DNA from: Streptomyces sp. CA-210063
GTDB taxonomy: Bacteria; Actinomycetota; Actinomycetes; Streptomycetales; Streptomycetaceae
Assembly: GCF_024612015.1 (NCBI RefSeq)
Contig: NZ_CP102512.1
Location: forward strand, 1,178,001-1,242,000
Reading direction: 5' to 3'
Length of the DNA stretch: 64,000 nt
The notes beneath the pieces are model-generated. The model ran no database searches and had not been told where the DNA came from. It worked only from the letters and a program-made list of their open reading frames with translations. Both the position numbers and the translations under genes were made by a program. Below are positions 18,315 to 27,478 of the stretch, in pieces. Positions within the stretch are counted from its first letter, which is position 1. The number at the start of each line of letters is the position of its first letter.

Positions 18315-19052
18315 TCAACCGACGTTCAGCGGTCCACTCTCTCGCCCGTCCGCCCTGGTTGGGGAGCCGGGCGTCGGGCTGTCCGCTCGCCCGAGCCAGT
18401 ACAAAACCGCCTGGGCCTGGTTGCGCACGCCGATCTTGCTGTAGACGCGGCTCAGATAGTTCCTGACCGTCTTGTCGGTCAGAAACAACTGCCGGGCGAC
18501 ATCACGGACATCGAGGCCGGAGGCCAGAAGGTTCATGACCTGGCTCTCTCGCTGGGACAACAGCGGACGCGATCCAGGGATGGCGGCCTCCGACGCGGAT
18601 GGTGATCTGCCTGGCTTCGCTGTCGCCGTTCGTCCCTTGGCTCGAGCCTCGATCCTGACCCTTCCGACGATTTCCGGGTCGAGGATGCCGAAGCGGCGGG
18701 CGGTGCACATCAGTACCTCGTCGAGCCGACAGGAGTGCGGTCCCTCCAGCACGTAGCTGGTGACACCGTGCTTGAAGGCCAGGCAGACGTCGCCCCAGTC
18801 GAGCCGCCGTGTCAGCACCGCGGCGGGTGGCAGCTCGTCCGCCATCTCGGCCGAGAAACGAGCCAGATCCTGCGCCATTCCGACTCCGTGGAAAAGCACG
18901 ACATCGTCGCTCGAGTGGATCTCGCGAGGTTCCCGGACCACATGGACGGAAACTTCGGAGAGCGAGGGACGGGGCAGGTTGTCGCGACTGACGAGCGCAA
19001 CTGACAGCGTCGCCCTGCGCCACGGCGACTGGGCAGGGAAGTGAAGGGACAC
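18315..19052 (-). CDS. LuxR/NarL-type regulator
   Basis: A 245-residue DNA-binding protein. The C-terminal LuxR helix-turn-helix is clear at about residues 165-225: LLSQRESQVMNLLASGLDVR followed by DVARQLFLTDKTVRNYLSRV and IGVRNQAQAV. The N-terminal 120 residues resemble a degenerate response-regulator receiver (LTRRLDWGDVCLAFKHGVTS) but lack a convincing phosphoacceptor cluster, so phosphorylation is doubtful. GTG start at 19052 has GGAG 5 nt upstream. A copy of the 14-bp operator lies 59 nt upstream. Target genes are unknown. Confidence 0.8.
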   Translation of the reverse strand: MSLHFPAQSPWRRATLSVALVSRDNLPRPSLSEVSVHVVREPREIHSSDDVVLFHGVGMAQDLARFSAEMADELPPAAVLTRRLDWGDVCLAFKHGVTSYVLEGPHSCRLDEVLMCTARRFGILDPEIVGRVRIEARAKGRTATAKPGRSPSASEAAIPGSRPLLSQRESQVMNLLASGLDVRDVARQLFLTDKTVRNYLSRVYSKIGVRNQAQAVLYWLGRADSPTPGSPTRADGRESGPLNVG

Positions 19053-19111
19053 TTCGGCTCCACGGGTGGGGGGTGTGGTCTGGGGCGGGCAGGTGACTCT
19101 CCCCCAACCTA

Positions 19112-19125
19112 CTTGAACGATCTAG
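19112..19125. promoter_or_regulatory. 14-bp palindromic operator (site 3), upstream of luxR-type gene
   Basis: CTTGAACGATCTAG; the right half site is perfect and the left half has two changes. Flanking bases extend the dyad (ACTTG on the left, CAAGT on the right). It lies 59 nt before the luxR-type start and 369 nt before the subtilase. Confidence 0.55.
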
Positions 19126-19493
19126 CAAGTTATTCATTCGTCGGGACTTTGTCGCAGGTCGATTCCCTCCCTGGTGACTGACGGCGCCGAAGTCACCTAC
19201 TCCGCACCGAGCTTGTCCGGTCGCTGGAGCGACTCTCAGCCGACACGGCTCCTGGGCAGGTCGACCGGCGGAGCGCCCAAGCGTGAGACAAGACACAGGC
19301 ACGTGACCGCAGTTGAGGACGTTTGCCTCTATCCCGTTGACCGACGTGGCGAAAATCCTTGATCAGCGGTCTGAGCGCGACAGCCGGACGGCCTGGTGGA
19401 GTACCGCGACAGAACCGCGACGGTCGGCCGCATCCCCCTGGCGGTCACCGTCATCCCGTGGCGGACGGATCCGCCCCGAGGGAAAGGAATCGC

Positions 19494-22400
19494 ATGCCCC
19501 CCACCACCCCCCACATCTGCCCGATACCGGGTGCGAGACGCTTGACCCGCATAGCCGTGGCCGCCGGGCTGACGGCCGTACTCACCACGACCGGGCTGAT
19601 ACCCCTGGCTTTCGTTGCCGAGGGCCATTCCTCTGCCGAGAGACCCAAGTCCGCGCATGACAAGCTCGGTTCGGCGGACGCCGAGCTGCTCGCCGAGGCG
19701 GAGGCCACCGGCGAGAAGAACGTCACGATGATGATCGCCACCACTCCGGGTAAGACGGAGCAGGTTGCCGCGGAGTTGGACGCCATCAAGGGCGGCTCCG
19801 TCGGCCGTACTTACGACAAGCTCGGCTACGTCAGGGCGACCGTACCGACCGGCAGGGCGGACGCGGCCATCGACGCCGCCGTCAAGCTGTCCTCGGTGCA
19901 CGGCATCGACCTGCGCGACGAGATACAGCTGGAAGATCCGTCGCCTGCTGCCCCCAGTGTCAATGGCGCTGGCGTGAAGGCGACTTCGGACACGTATCCC
20001 GGGCCCGGCAAGGACACCCCGGCCGAGAACCCGTACAACCCGACCTTCGAGACGGGCGCCGTCGACTTCGTGAAGAAGTACCCGACGTTGGACGGCCGCG
20101 GTGTCACCATCGGTGTCCTCGACACCGGAGTGGACCTCGCGAGCCCGGCGCTGCAGAAGACCACCACCGGCGAGCGGAAGATCGTCGACTGGGTCACGGC
20201 CACCGACCCGATCGTCGACGGCGACGGCACCTGGCGCGCGATGACGACCGACGTGTCCGGGCCGGCCTTCACCTACGGCAGCCAGAGCTGGAAGGCCCCT
20301 TCGGGCTCGTACCGCGTCAACGTCTTCCGTGAGTCCGTCACCAAGGGCGGCAAGGTCGAGGACGGCCTGACCGACGGCGACGCGAACCGCGACGGTGACA
20401 CCACGGACAGCTGGGGCGTGCTGTACGACCCGGCGGCCGGCACGGTCACCGTCGACCTGAACAACGACCACGACTTCACCGACGACGAGCCGATGAAGCC
20501 GTACAAGGACGGCCACCAGATCGGCTACTTCGGCACCGACGACCCGGCCACCGACATCGCCGAGCGGCAGCCGTTCGTCGTGGAGATCCGCAAGGACGTA
20601 CCCATGGACCCGCTCGGCGGCGACTGGGTCGGCAAGAAGTCCGACTTCGTCAACATCGGCGTCGTCAGCAAATATCACGGCACCCACGTCGCCGGTATCG
20701 CCGCGGCCAACGGCCTGTTCGGCGGCACGATGAACGGCGCCGCGCCGGGGGCGAAGATCGTGTCGTCCCGCGCCTGCATCTTCGGGGCCGGCTGCACCAA
20801 CGTCGCGCTGGCCGAGGGCATGATCGACCTGGTCGTCAACCGCGGCGTCGACATCGTCAACATGTCCATCGGCGGCCTGCCCGCACTCAACGACGGCAAC
20901 AACGCGCGCGCCGAGCTGTACACGCGCCTCATCGACACCTACGGCGTCCAACTCGTGATCGCCGCCGGCAACTCAGGCCCCGGCACCAACACGATCGACG
21001 ACCCGGGCCTGGCCGACAAGGTGATCTCGGTCGGCGCCGGCGTCTCCAAGGAGACCTGGGCCGCCAACTACGGTGCCGAAGTGGAGAAGACGTACAGCCT
21101 GTTCACCCTCTCCGCCCGCGGCCCCCGCGAGGACGGCGGGTTCGCACCAACCCTCGTCGCCCCCGGCTCGGCGGTCTCCTCCAGCCCGTCCTGGATGCCC
21201 GGCGCCCAGCTCTTCGAGCAGTACACGGGCTGGAACCTGCCTGCCGGCTACACCATGTACCAGGGCACGTCGATGGCGTCCCCGCAGACGGCGGGCGGGA
21301 GCGCGTTGCTGCTGTCCGCTGCCGAGCAGCAGGGCGTCGACCTCACTCCTGTGAAACTGCGCACGGCGCTCACCTCGACCGCCCGCCACATCAAGGGACT
21401 TCAGGCGTACGAGGAGGGCGCGGGCCTGATCGACATCCAGGCTGCCTGGAAGGAGATCCAGGAGGGAGCGAACGCCCACGAGTACACCGTGAAGGCCCCG
21501 GTCGACACCGCGCTCGACCAGCTACTGAAGACGCCCGGCTTCGGTACCGGGATCTACGACCGCGAGGGCGGTCTCAAGGCCGGCCAGAAGAAGACGTACG
21601 AGGTCACCCTGACGCGTACCTCCGGCCCCGACGGCCCGGTCCCGCACACACTGCGGCTGCAGAACAACAAGTCCCGCACCTTCTCTCTCCTCGGCTCGCA
21701 GACGGTGGCACTGCCGCTGAACCGTCCGGTGACCGTGAAGGTCCAGGCCGCGCCGACGTCCGAGGGCATCAAGAGCGCCCGCCTGGAGATCGATGACCCG
21801 ACGACAGTGGGCGTCGACGAGCAGGTCCTGACGACCGTGGTGGTCTCCACGCCGGCGGACTACACCTACTCCGCCTCGGGATCGGTGCAGCGCAACAGCG
21901 CGAACACCTACTTTGTGACCGTCCCCGAAGGCGCCAGGACCCTGGAGGTCAGGCTCGGCGGCCTGAAGGACGGTAGCCGGACGGTGGTGAGCGCGCTCCA
22001 GCCGTACGGCCTGCCCGTCAAGGACGACGACCCCGCCACGCCCGATGTGGCCGCGTACCCGGACCCGCAGGCCGGTGTGTGGGAGATAGTGGTCCAGTCG
22101 TCCTACGCCTCGAAGCTGCTCGACAATCCGTACGACCTGGACGTCACTGTGTACCGCACCTCCTTCGACCCGGAGCCCGCGACCGTGCCGGAGGCCAAGG
22201 CGGGCACACCGGCCGCCGTCTCCTGGACGGCCGAGAACGAGTACGCGCCGGTGAACGGCACCCTCAAGAGCGGCCCGCTCGGCTCGTCGCGGACCACACG
22301 TCCCACCATCGCCACCGGCGACACACAGACCACCACGGTCGTGGTGCCCGAGGGCACCACGTCACTGGACGTCGCCATCGGCAACCCCTCGGACAAGGCC

Positions 22401-22784
22401 ACCGACCTGGACCTGAGGGTGTACGACGGCGACGGCGACCTCGTCGGCATGGACGCGGACAGCGACGCCGAGGAGTCGGTCTCCGTGCCCCGCCCGGCCG
22501 CCGGCACCTACACGGTCGAGGTACTGGGCTTCGGCGTCCCGTCCGGCTCCACCGCCTACGACTACCGCGACGTGTTCTTCTCCACAGCCCTTGGCTCGCT
22601 CACCCCGGACGATGCGGGGCCGGTGCGGCTCGGCACGGGAGCCTCTGCGACCGTGTCCGCACACGTCACGGCCGCGGCCGCGGCACCGGAGGGCCGCGCG
22701 CTCTTCGGCGAGGTGCATCTGCTCAACGACCGCGGGACCTTCGTGGGCAAGGGCACTGTGAGGATTGGGAAGGTGACGCCGTAG
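19494..22784 (+). CDS. Secreted subtilisin-like serine protease (S8 family)
   Basis: A 1096-residue exported protease. A signal peptide with hydrophobic core IAVAAGLTAVLTTTGLIPLA is followed by a propeptide-like region. The S8 catalytic domain has Asp210 (GVLDTGVDL), His398 (KYHGTHVAGIAA) and Ser593 (GTSMASPQTAGG). The long insert between Asp and His contains acidic repeats (DGDANRDGDTTDSWG). The C-terminal third includes beta-rich segments; residues about 940-1040 resemble a pre-peptidase C-terminal (PPC) domain (DLDLRVYDGDGDLVG, then PAAGTYTVEVLGFG). ATG at 19494 has AAAGGA 5 nt upstream. It looks unrelated to the catabolic genes; a typical Streptomyces extracellular protease. Confidence 0.93.
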   Translation: MPPTTPHICPIPGARRLTRIAVAAGLTAVLTTTGLIPLAFVAEGHSSAERPKSAHDKLGSADAELLAEAEATGEKNVTMMIATTPGKTEQVAAELDAIKGGSVGRTYDKLGYVRATVPTGRADAAIDAAVKLSSVHGIDLRDEIQLEDPSPAAPSVNGAGVKATSDTYPGPGKDTPAENPYNPTFETGAVDFVKKYPTLDGRGVTIGVLDTGVDLASPALQKTTTGERKIVDWVTATDPIVDGDGTWRAMTTDVSGPAFTYGSQSWKAPSGSYRVNVFRESVTKGGKVEDGLTDGDANRDGDTTDSWGVLYDPAAGTVTVDLNNDHDFTDDEPMKPYKDGHQIGYFGTDDPATDIAERQPFVVEIRKDVPMDPLGGDWVGKKSDFVNIGVVSKYHGTHVAGIAAANGLFGGTMNGAAPGAKIVSSRACIFGAGCTNVALAEGMIDLVVNRGVDIVNMSIGGLPALNDGNNARAELYTRLIDTYGVQLVIAAGNSGPGTNTIDDPGLADKVISVGAGVSKETWAANYGAEVEKTYSLFTLSARGPREDGGFAPTLVAPGSAVSSSPSWMPGAQLFEQYTGWNLPAGYTMYQGTSMASPQTAGGSALLLSAAEQQGVDLTPVKLRTALTSTARHIKGLQAYEEGAGLIDIQAAWKEIQEGANAHEYTVKAPVDTALDQLLKTPGFGTGIYDREGGLKAGQKKTYEVTLTRTSGPDGPVPHTLRLQNNKSRTFSLLGSQTVALPLNRPVTVKVQAAPTSEGIKSARLEIDDPTTVGVDEQVLTTVVVSTPADYTYSASGSVQRNSANTYFVTVPEGARTLEVRLGGLKDGSRTVVSALQPYGLPVKDDDPATPDVAAYPDPQAGVWEIVVQSSYASKLLDNPYDLDVTVYRTSFDPEPATVPEAKAGTPAAVSWTAENEYAPVNGTLKSGPLGSSRTTRPTIATGDTQTTTVVVPEGTTSLDVAIGNPSDKATDLDLRVYDGDGDLVGMDADSDAEESVSVPRPAAGTYTVEVLGFGVPSGSTAYDYRDVFFSTALGSLTPDDAGPVRLGTGASATVSAHVTAAAAAPEGRALFGEVHLLNDRGTFVGKGTVRIGKVTP

Positions 22785-22839
22785 ACGCGGGTGACGCCGC
22801 CGCCTCACGCCCGCACGGCTGAGGCACCAGCCCACCTCC

Positions 22840-22883
22840 ACGGCAGTGCCCGGGACGGCTCCGACCGCCCTGGGCACTGCCGT
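22840..22883 (+). terminator. Terminator after the subtilase
   Basis: Perfect 12-bp arms ACGGCAGTGCCC and GGGCACTGCCGT with a 20-nt loop, 55 nt after the protease stop. Confidence 0.7.
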
Positions 22884-23013
22884 TCGAGCTCGGCGACCAG
22901 GCCGCCCACTGCGACTCGCGGCTGCTGTCAGCCGCCCGCGATCCTTTGCACGGCGCCAGGCGGGCGGTATGTCGGCGGCCTGCCCATCCTGACTCAATGT
23001 CAGCCGACCAGCC

Positions 23014-23277
23014 ATGGCGTTGACGACTGCGGCGGTGGCAGTGGCCCGGGGGCCGTCAGATGGGCCCGGCTTCGCCGAGCTGGACCATGGCCTCGTTGGC
23101 GTGCTGTCGAAGCAGAAGGAGGTCGTGCTGTCGTTCAGCGCCGGGCTGAGCCAGCACATATGGGGCCACGCCTACCGGGCGGCCGTGCTTGACGGCCACC
23201 GAGATGAGCTCCTCCATGTGCTCCAGGCGCATGACGTCGAGGCGGTGCAGGTGGCCATGGAAAGGATGTTGCAGTGA
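23014..23277 (+). pseudogene. Possible GntR-type FCD effector-domain fragment
   Basis: An 87-codon frame with the C-terminal look of a GntR FCD domain: AELDHGLVGVLSKQKEVV, then AYRAAVLDGHRDELLHVLQA and HDVEAVQVAMERML, a common final helix pattern in that family. No helix-turn-helix domain precedes it, so if the match is right it is a fragment. It could be a chance frame. Little else is visible in 22884-23479. Confidence 0.3.
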
Positions 23278-23479
23278 GGCAGGCCGCGGTGGTGCTGGCA
23301 CTTGCTCTCGTCACGTGTCCCCCTTCAGGGTGATCGCAGGCCAGGAAGTCCACCGAGCCACCGCCCAGCGTGGCTGTGTGACCTACGATGCAACCGCGGC
23401 TTGACCACCGCTCTCCGGAAACGATTCGACCCTGATCCTCCACGCTCGGGTGAACTGGCGAGGCCGCCTCTGGAATGGG

Positions 23480-23800
23480 TGATTGGCCGTCCTGAAGTCC
23501 ATCGCCGACAAGCCGGTCCACGGTCGCCCGGTCCTGGGCCGAGGTGATCTTCCGCCCGTCGGGCGCGACGAAGCCTACTCGGGCGACCGTGCCGTCGGCC
23601 TGGGCGCCGGGGAAGCGCTCCTGCATCAGGTCGAAGGCCCGCTGCGCCTCCCCACTCGGCGTGGAGAACGTGGTGGCGGAGCCGTCGGAGGCCTCGTGGC
23701 GGCCCCGAGTCCGAGGGCGGCGAGGACCACCAGCCACAGGAGGGCGACGTACCAGCGCCGCCGGAGGCCAGACAGCCCAGTCGGTACAGGACGGTAGCCA
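23480..23800 (-). pseudogene. MMPL/RND transporter N-terminal remnant
   Basis: The minus strand, in two frames, shows the first membrane helix of an MMPL protein (RRRWYVALLWLVVLAALGLG) and the start of its extracytoplasmic domain (TTFSTPSGEAQRAFDLMQER, FPGAQADGTVARVGFVAPDG, then RATVDRLVGD). The remaining roughly 600 residues are absent. A decayed fragment. The rest of 23801-24075 shows no gene. Confidence 0.6.
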
Positions 23801-24075
23801 CGGCCAGGTTCTGCACACGCTGCCGAGATACCCCGAGCCATCCAAGAATGGACCGAGTATCTCGTAATCCGCCTTTCGGGCGGCCGCGCCCAGGGCCCAC
23901 ACCAGGACGTGGAGCGGCGACAGGCAGGCGCAAGGTGTGTTCCCGGGTCGCCCGATGGGCCGGAATCGCTCCTCTCACGGCCGAGACATGCGTCAAGAAC
24001 GGAACAGGGTTCAAGCCTGTGGACCCCGGCGTCACGAGGACCTCAGCAGTCAGGAGTCCGGTGCTTGTCTCCCGT

Positions 24076-25233
24076 CTACCCCCGGAGGGCGCCGCGCCGT
24101 ACCGGGACGTGCATCAGGTCGGTGCCGAGGAGCATGCGGCCGCCGTAGTCGGATCGGTGTGCGCTGTCGCGGAGGAGGCGGCGCCAGGTCGCGTCGGAGA
24201 CGGCGGCCGGGTTTCCCGGGCTGAGGTGGGTGGCGACCAGGGCGCCGGCGCCGGCCTCGGCCGCGATCCGGCCGAGTTCAGTGACATCGGTGTGGGTGGC
24301 CAGGATGTGGTCGATGAGGGACTGCGGCAGGCCCAGGCTCGCCAGCCCGTCGGGGTAGAGGGCCTCGTGGACCAGTACGTCCGCGTTGCGGGCGAGCGTG
24401 ATGGTGTTGAGGGTGATGGCGGTGTCGCCGGAGAAGACGACGCTGCCGTGGTCGGTGTCGAAGCGGTAGGCGTAGGCGGGGAACGCCGCGCCGTGCGGGA
24501 CGAGGATGGCGCTGACCTTGACGTCGTCGTTCTCCATGACGGTGAAGGGCCGCATAGTGGGCGCGGTGTTCGTCGCGGAGGCGCCGATCGCGGTCGGTGG
24601 CAGTACGTCGTGGACGTCGAGCAGGGTGGCCGGGTCGATGCCGATGTGCTCGGTCATGAAGAAGGTGGGTGCGGCGGCGTACGCCTGCCCGGCCAGCTGG
24701 GTCATCTCGACCGTGCCCGGCACGGGGCCGGGAGCGCCGGCCACGGTCGAAGGGATGCCGGCGGGGCCGGGGCCGTAGACGGACACCGGTGTCCGGAAGC
24801 CCTGAGCGCCGGACGCTCCTGCGGACAGCAGCGGGAAGGAGTAGTAGTCGACGATGTGGTCGGCGTGCAGGTGGGTGAGGAAGATGCCGGCGAGCGAGGG
24901 CATCGACAGTCCTGCGCGCAGGTACTGGGTCACCGCTCCGCGGCCGCAATCGACCACGTATGTACGGCCGTTGATGACCAGCGCCGACGAGGTGCCGTAT
25001 CGGTTTGCCAGTGGGGGCGGCCCGCTGTTGGTGCCGAGCAGGACGAGCGACAAGCCGGCTCCGGACGCGCTACCGGGTGCCGCGGTCGCGATCTGCGCGG
25101 GTCCGAGGAGGGGTGCGGCGGCGACGGCCGATGCCGCTACGGCACCCAGTACCGCTCGGCGTGACGTGTGCCGTGTCTCTACGTGCTGCGAGGCGGCTGG
25201 CGGGTCTTCGATCCGTTGTTCGTTCTGGCACAT
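24076..25233 (-). CDS. Tat-exported metallo-beta-lactamase-fold hydrolase, copy 2
   Basis: A 385-residue paralog of the gene at 10837-11994, with identical length and the twin arginines in the same place (SRRAVLGAV, Arg25-Arg26). The zinc motif THLHADHIVDYY, the FSGDTA motif and LATHTDV are all intact, so both copies should be active enzymes. ATG at 25233 has GAGGAG 9 nt upstream. The order lysR-hydrolase is repeated from copy 1, but here a frameshifted aldo/keto reductase lies between them and no flavin reductase gene follows. A CGCAA-type dyad lies upstream. Substrate unknown. Confidence 0.85.
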   Translation of the reverse strand: MCQNEQRIEDPPAASQHVETRHTSRRAVLGAVAASAVAAAPLLGPAQIATAAPGSASGAGLSLVLLGTNSGPPPLANRYGTSSALVINGRTYVVDCGRGAVTQYLRAGLSMPSLAGIFLTHLHADHIVDYYSFPLLSAGASGAQGFRTPVSVYGPGPAGIPSTVAGAPGPVPGTVEMTQLAGQAYAAAPTFFMTEHIGIDPATLLDVHDVLPPTAIGASATNTAPTMRPFTVMENDDVKVSAILVPHGAAFPAYAYRFDTDHGSVVFSGDTAITLNTITLARNADVLVHEALYPDGLASLGLPQSLIDHILATHTDVTELGRIAAEAGAGALVATHLSPGNPAAVSDATWRRLLRDSAHRSDYGGRMLLGTDLMHVPVRRGALRG

Positions 25234-25392
25234 GGTGGGCGGCTCCTCTGCGATGTGCAGGACGTGATGAGCGCGGGTGGGTCGGGACCTGGCGGGGCCC
25301 GACCCGCTCTTCGTCCTCGCGCCGCGTACTGCAACCGCGATCACTTGGCGGAATGCTGCCCGCCGCGGTACGCGAGAGGGGAGGGCACGTCA

Positions 25393-25409
25393 CGCAACCT
25401 AAGGTGGCG
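25393..25409. promoter_or_regulatory. LysR-type dyad upstream of metallo-hydrolase 2
   Basis: CGCAACCTAAGGTGGCG, on the minus strand CGCCACCTTAGGTTGCG, fits CGCAA-N7-TTGCG with one mismatch. It lies 159 nt upstream of the gene, equivalent to the element before copy 1. Confidence 0.5.
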
Positions 25410-25429
25410 ATCCGTCGCCTTGCGTACGT

Positions 25430-26315
25430 GCCGACGTCGTCCAACTGCGCCAATTCGTCAGCTCGGCAGGGCGGTTCGTCGATGACTCCGGCGCCTCGGC
25501 GAAGCAACTCGCAGCGTCACGCGGCCATCGCGTCGAGCGCGGGGAGGTGCCGGGAATCAGTGCGATGGCCCGCGAGCGCTGCGACAGCCAGGCCAGGGCC
25601 ACCTGTTGCGGGGGAAGCATGGAGCCGGCCAACTGGAGGAGCGCGTCGTGCCGCAGTGGACGGAATCCGCCCAGCGGGAAGTAGGGCACGAACGTGATGT
25701 GTTGGCTCGCGCATCTGCCGACCAGCGGGGCACTGTGCCGGTCGGCCAGGTTGTAGAAGTTCTGGACGGTGGCGACGGTGGGATGTGCTGCGCCTCGGTG
25801 AGCTGGGCGTCCGAGACTCCGCTGAGCCCGAGATGGCGGATCAGGCCCTGTCGCCGCAGTTCGGCGAGTGCCCCCGAAGGGCTCGGCGATGCTGTCCCCG
25901 GCTCCGCCCGCGCTCGCCGCCACGCGCAGATTGACCACGTTGAGTGTGTCCAGACCGAGGTGCCGGAGGTTTTCGTGGACCTGGAACTTGAGGTCGTCCG
26001 GGTCCAGGGAGGGGACCAGCCTCCCTCGTCGTCCCGGCGGACCCCGACCTTGGTCACGATGCGGAAGTCGTCCCGGGTAGGGGTGGAGAGCTTCTCTGAT
26101 CAGTTCGTTGACGACGGCGGGGCGGTAGAAGTCGCTGGTGTCGATGTGCCGTACGCCCAGTTCGACGGCCGTGCGCACACAGTCCTCGCCTCGTCGCGGT
26201 CGTGGGGCGGACCGAAGACGCCCGGGCCTGCCGGCCGCATGGCGCCGAAGCCCATCCGGCCGAGCGGCGGGTCCGTTGCCAGTAAGCGGCGATCGCTCGG
26301 AGTGTCGTACGTCAT
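25430..26315 (-). pseudogene. Aldo/keto reductase, multiply frameshifted
   Basis: ATG at 26315 with GAGGAG upstream opens a convincing aldo/keto reductase N-terminus (LGRMGFGAMRPAGPGVFGPP). The continuation is in other frames: VELGVRHIDTSDFYRPAVVN, LIREALHPYP, LKFQVHENLRHLGLDTLNVV, GLIRHLGLSGVSDAQLTEAQ, QQVALAWLSQRSRAIALIPG and finally DELAQLDDVGTYA near 25430. At least three frame changes separate these pieces, so it should not give a functional protein unless the sequence has errors. The family reduces aldehydes and ketones with NADPH; it lies between lysR2 and metallo-hydrolase 2. Confidence 0.75.
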
Positions 26316-26388
26316 GGATTTCTCCTCATGGTCTCGCGCGGGCCTCATGCTCTGAGCGCACATCGGCGTTCCGCCGGGGCGCCTACCC

Positions 26389-27300
26389 TCACGTCCCGAT
26401 CGCGGGAATGGGGTTCTCCTTGAACCATCGCGTGAGGAATTCGAGCAGGATGACGACCTTTCGCGGCACGGTCTGGCCGGGTCCGTAGATCGCGTACAAC
26501 GGGCGGTCGGGGATGGGGACTTCGGGGAGCTGGACCTGGAGTGCGCCGGAGACCAGGTCCTCGTAGGCGGAGCGCTGGGGGAGCAGGGCGATGCCGCGGC
26601 CTTGGACGGCGGCCTTCCGCAGGGCCAGGTACGAGTTCGAGGAGAAAGCCACGTTGCGGATCTTGTGCAGGCTGGAGGTGGATCCGTGCCCCAGGCGCCA
26701 CACGGGCTCGTTCACGTGCACCAGGCAGTCGTGCTCGGCCAGTTCGCCGGGATGGTTGAGGAAGCCGTGTCGTTTCACGTATTCCTCGGACGCGCACAGG
26801 GTGAAGGGGAGCGACGCGATCTTCTTGAGGTGGACCCGGGAATCTCTCAGATCCCGCGTGTGCAGGGCCACGTCGAAGCCGCCGTCCAGGAAGTCGTAGG
26901 TGCGCTCCGATAGTCCCCCCAGTTCGAACCGCACGGTGATCTTGGGGTGCGCGGCGGCGAAGGCGGCGATGGCGTCCCCGACGTCCAGGCTTCCGATCCA
27001 CTTGGGGCAGACGACGCTCAGGGCACCTTCCGCTCGGTCGTGCAGGTGCCCGATGAGGGCTTCTTCGGCTTCGACCTCCGCGAGGATGCGGGCGGCGAAC
27101 TCGGAGTAGCGCAACCCCGGTTCGGTCAGGCTGACGGAACGAGCCGTGCGGTTGACGAGGCGGACACCGAGCTGCCGCTCGAGTTCCGCCACGTGCCGTG
27201 AGACGAGGGAGCCGGACGAGCTGAGGGCCCGGGCGGCTCCGCTGAAACTGCCGAGCTGCGCGACGGTGACGAAGCTGCGCATCAGGAGCATGCGGTCCAT
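26389..27300 (-). CDS. LysR-family regulator 2
   Basis: A 303-residue paralog of the LysR genes at 9722 and 54299, with the same helix-turn-helix region (MDRMLLMRSFVTVAQLGSFS, SGSLVSRHVAELERQLGVRL) and the same effector-domain hallmarks (CPKWIGSLDVGDAIAAFAAA, LRDSRVHLKKIASLPFTLCA). ATG at 27300 has GGAGG six nt upstream. The 14-bp operator lies 83 nt upstream, matching lysR1, and a promoter-like TTACCG-16-TAGATC can be read through it on the minus strand. It is placed to control metallo-hydrolase 2 and neighbouring ligM operons, but its own target is inferred only from the shared dyad. Confidence 0.92.
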   Translation of the reverse strand: MDRMLLMRSFVTVAQLGSFSGAARALSSSGSLVSRHVAELERQLGVRLVNRTARSVSLTEPGLRYSEFAARILAEVEAEEALIGHLHDRAEGALSVVCPKWIGSLDVGDAIAAFAAAHPKITVRFELGGLSERTYDFLDGGFDVALHTRDLRDSRVHLKKIASLPFTLCASEEYVKRHGFLNHPGELAEHDCLVHVNEPVWRLGHGSTSSLHKIRNVAFSSNSYLALRKAAVQGRGIALLPQRSAYEDLVSGALQVQLPEVPIPDRPLYAIYGPGQTVPRKVVILLEFLTRWFKENPIPAIGT

Positions 27301-27383
27301 GGAAATCCTCCAGTCGGCCATGGCTCGGGCGTCCCTCCGGCCGTGTGGGACATGGGGTGCGAGGTGCGCGAGCACCTACTCAA

Positions 27384-27397
27384 CTAGAACGATCTAG
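27384..27397. promoter_or_regulatory. 14-bp palindromic operator (site 4), upstream of lysR2
   Basis: CTAGAACGATCTAG, with flanks extending the dyad to AACTAGAACGATCTAGTT. It lies 83 nt before the lysR2 start and overlaps a plausible -10 element (TAGATC on the minus strand), as expected for repression. Confidence 0.7.
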
Positions 27398-27478
27398 TTG
27401 GCTCTGTTTTGACGGTAACAGAGGTCCCTGGTGTCTCGCGAGAGTCGGGAATGTCCCAGGCTGTGAGTGATGTCAGTG

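Noticed and set aside
22840..22883. Inverted repeat as possible insertion-sequence end
   Set aside because: It directly follows the subtilase stop and has a simple hairpin form; no transposase or matching second end is present.
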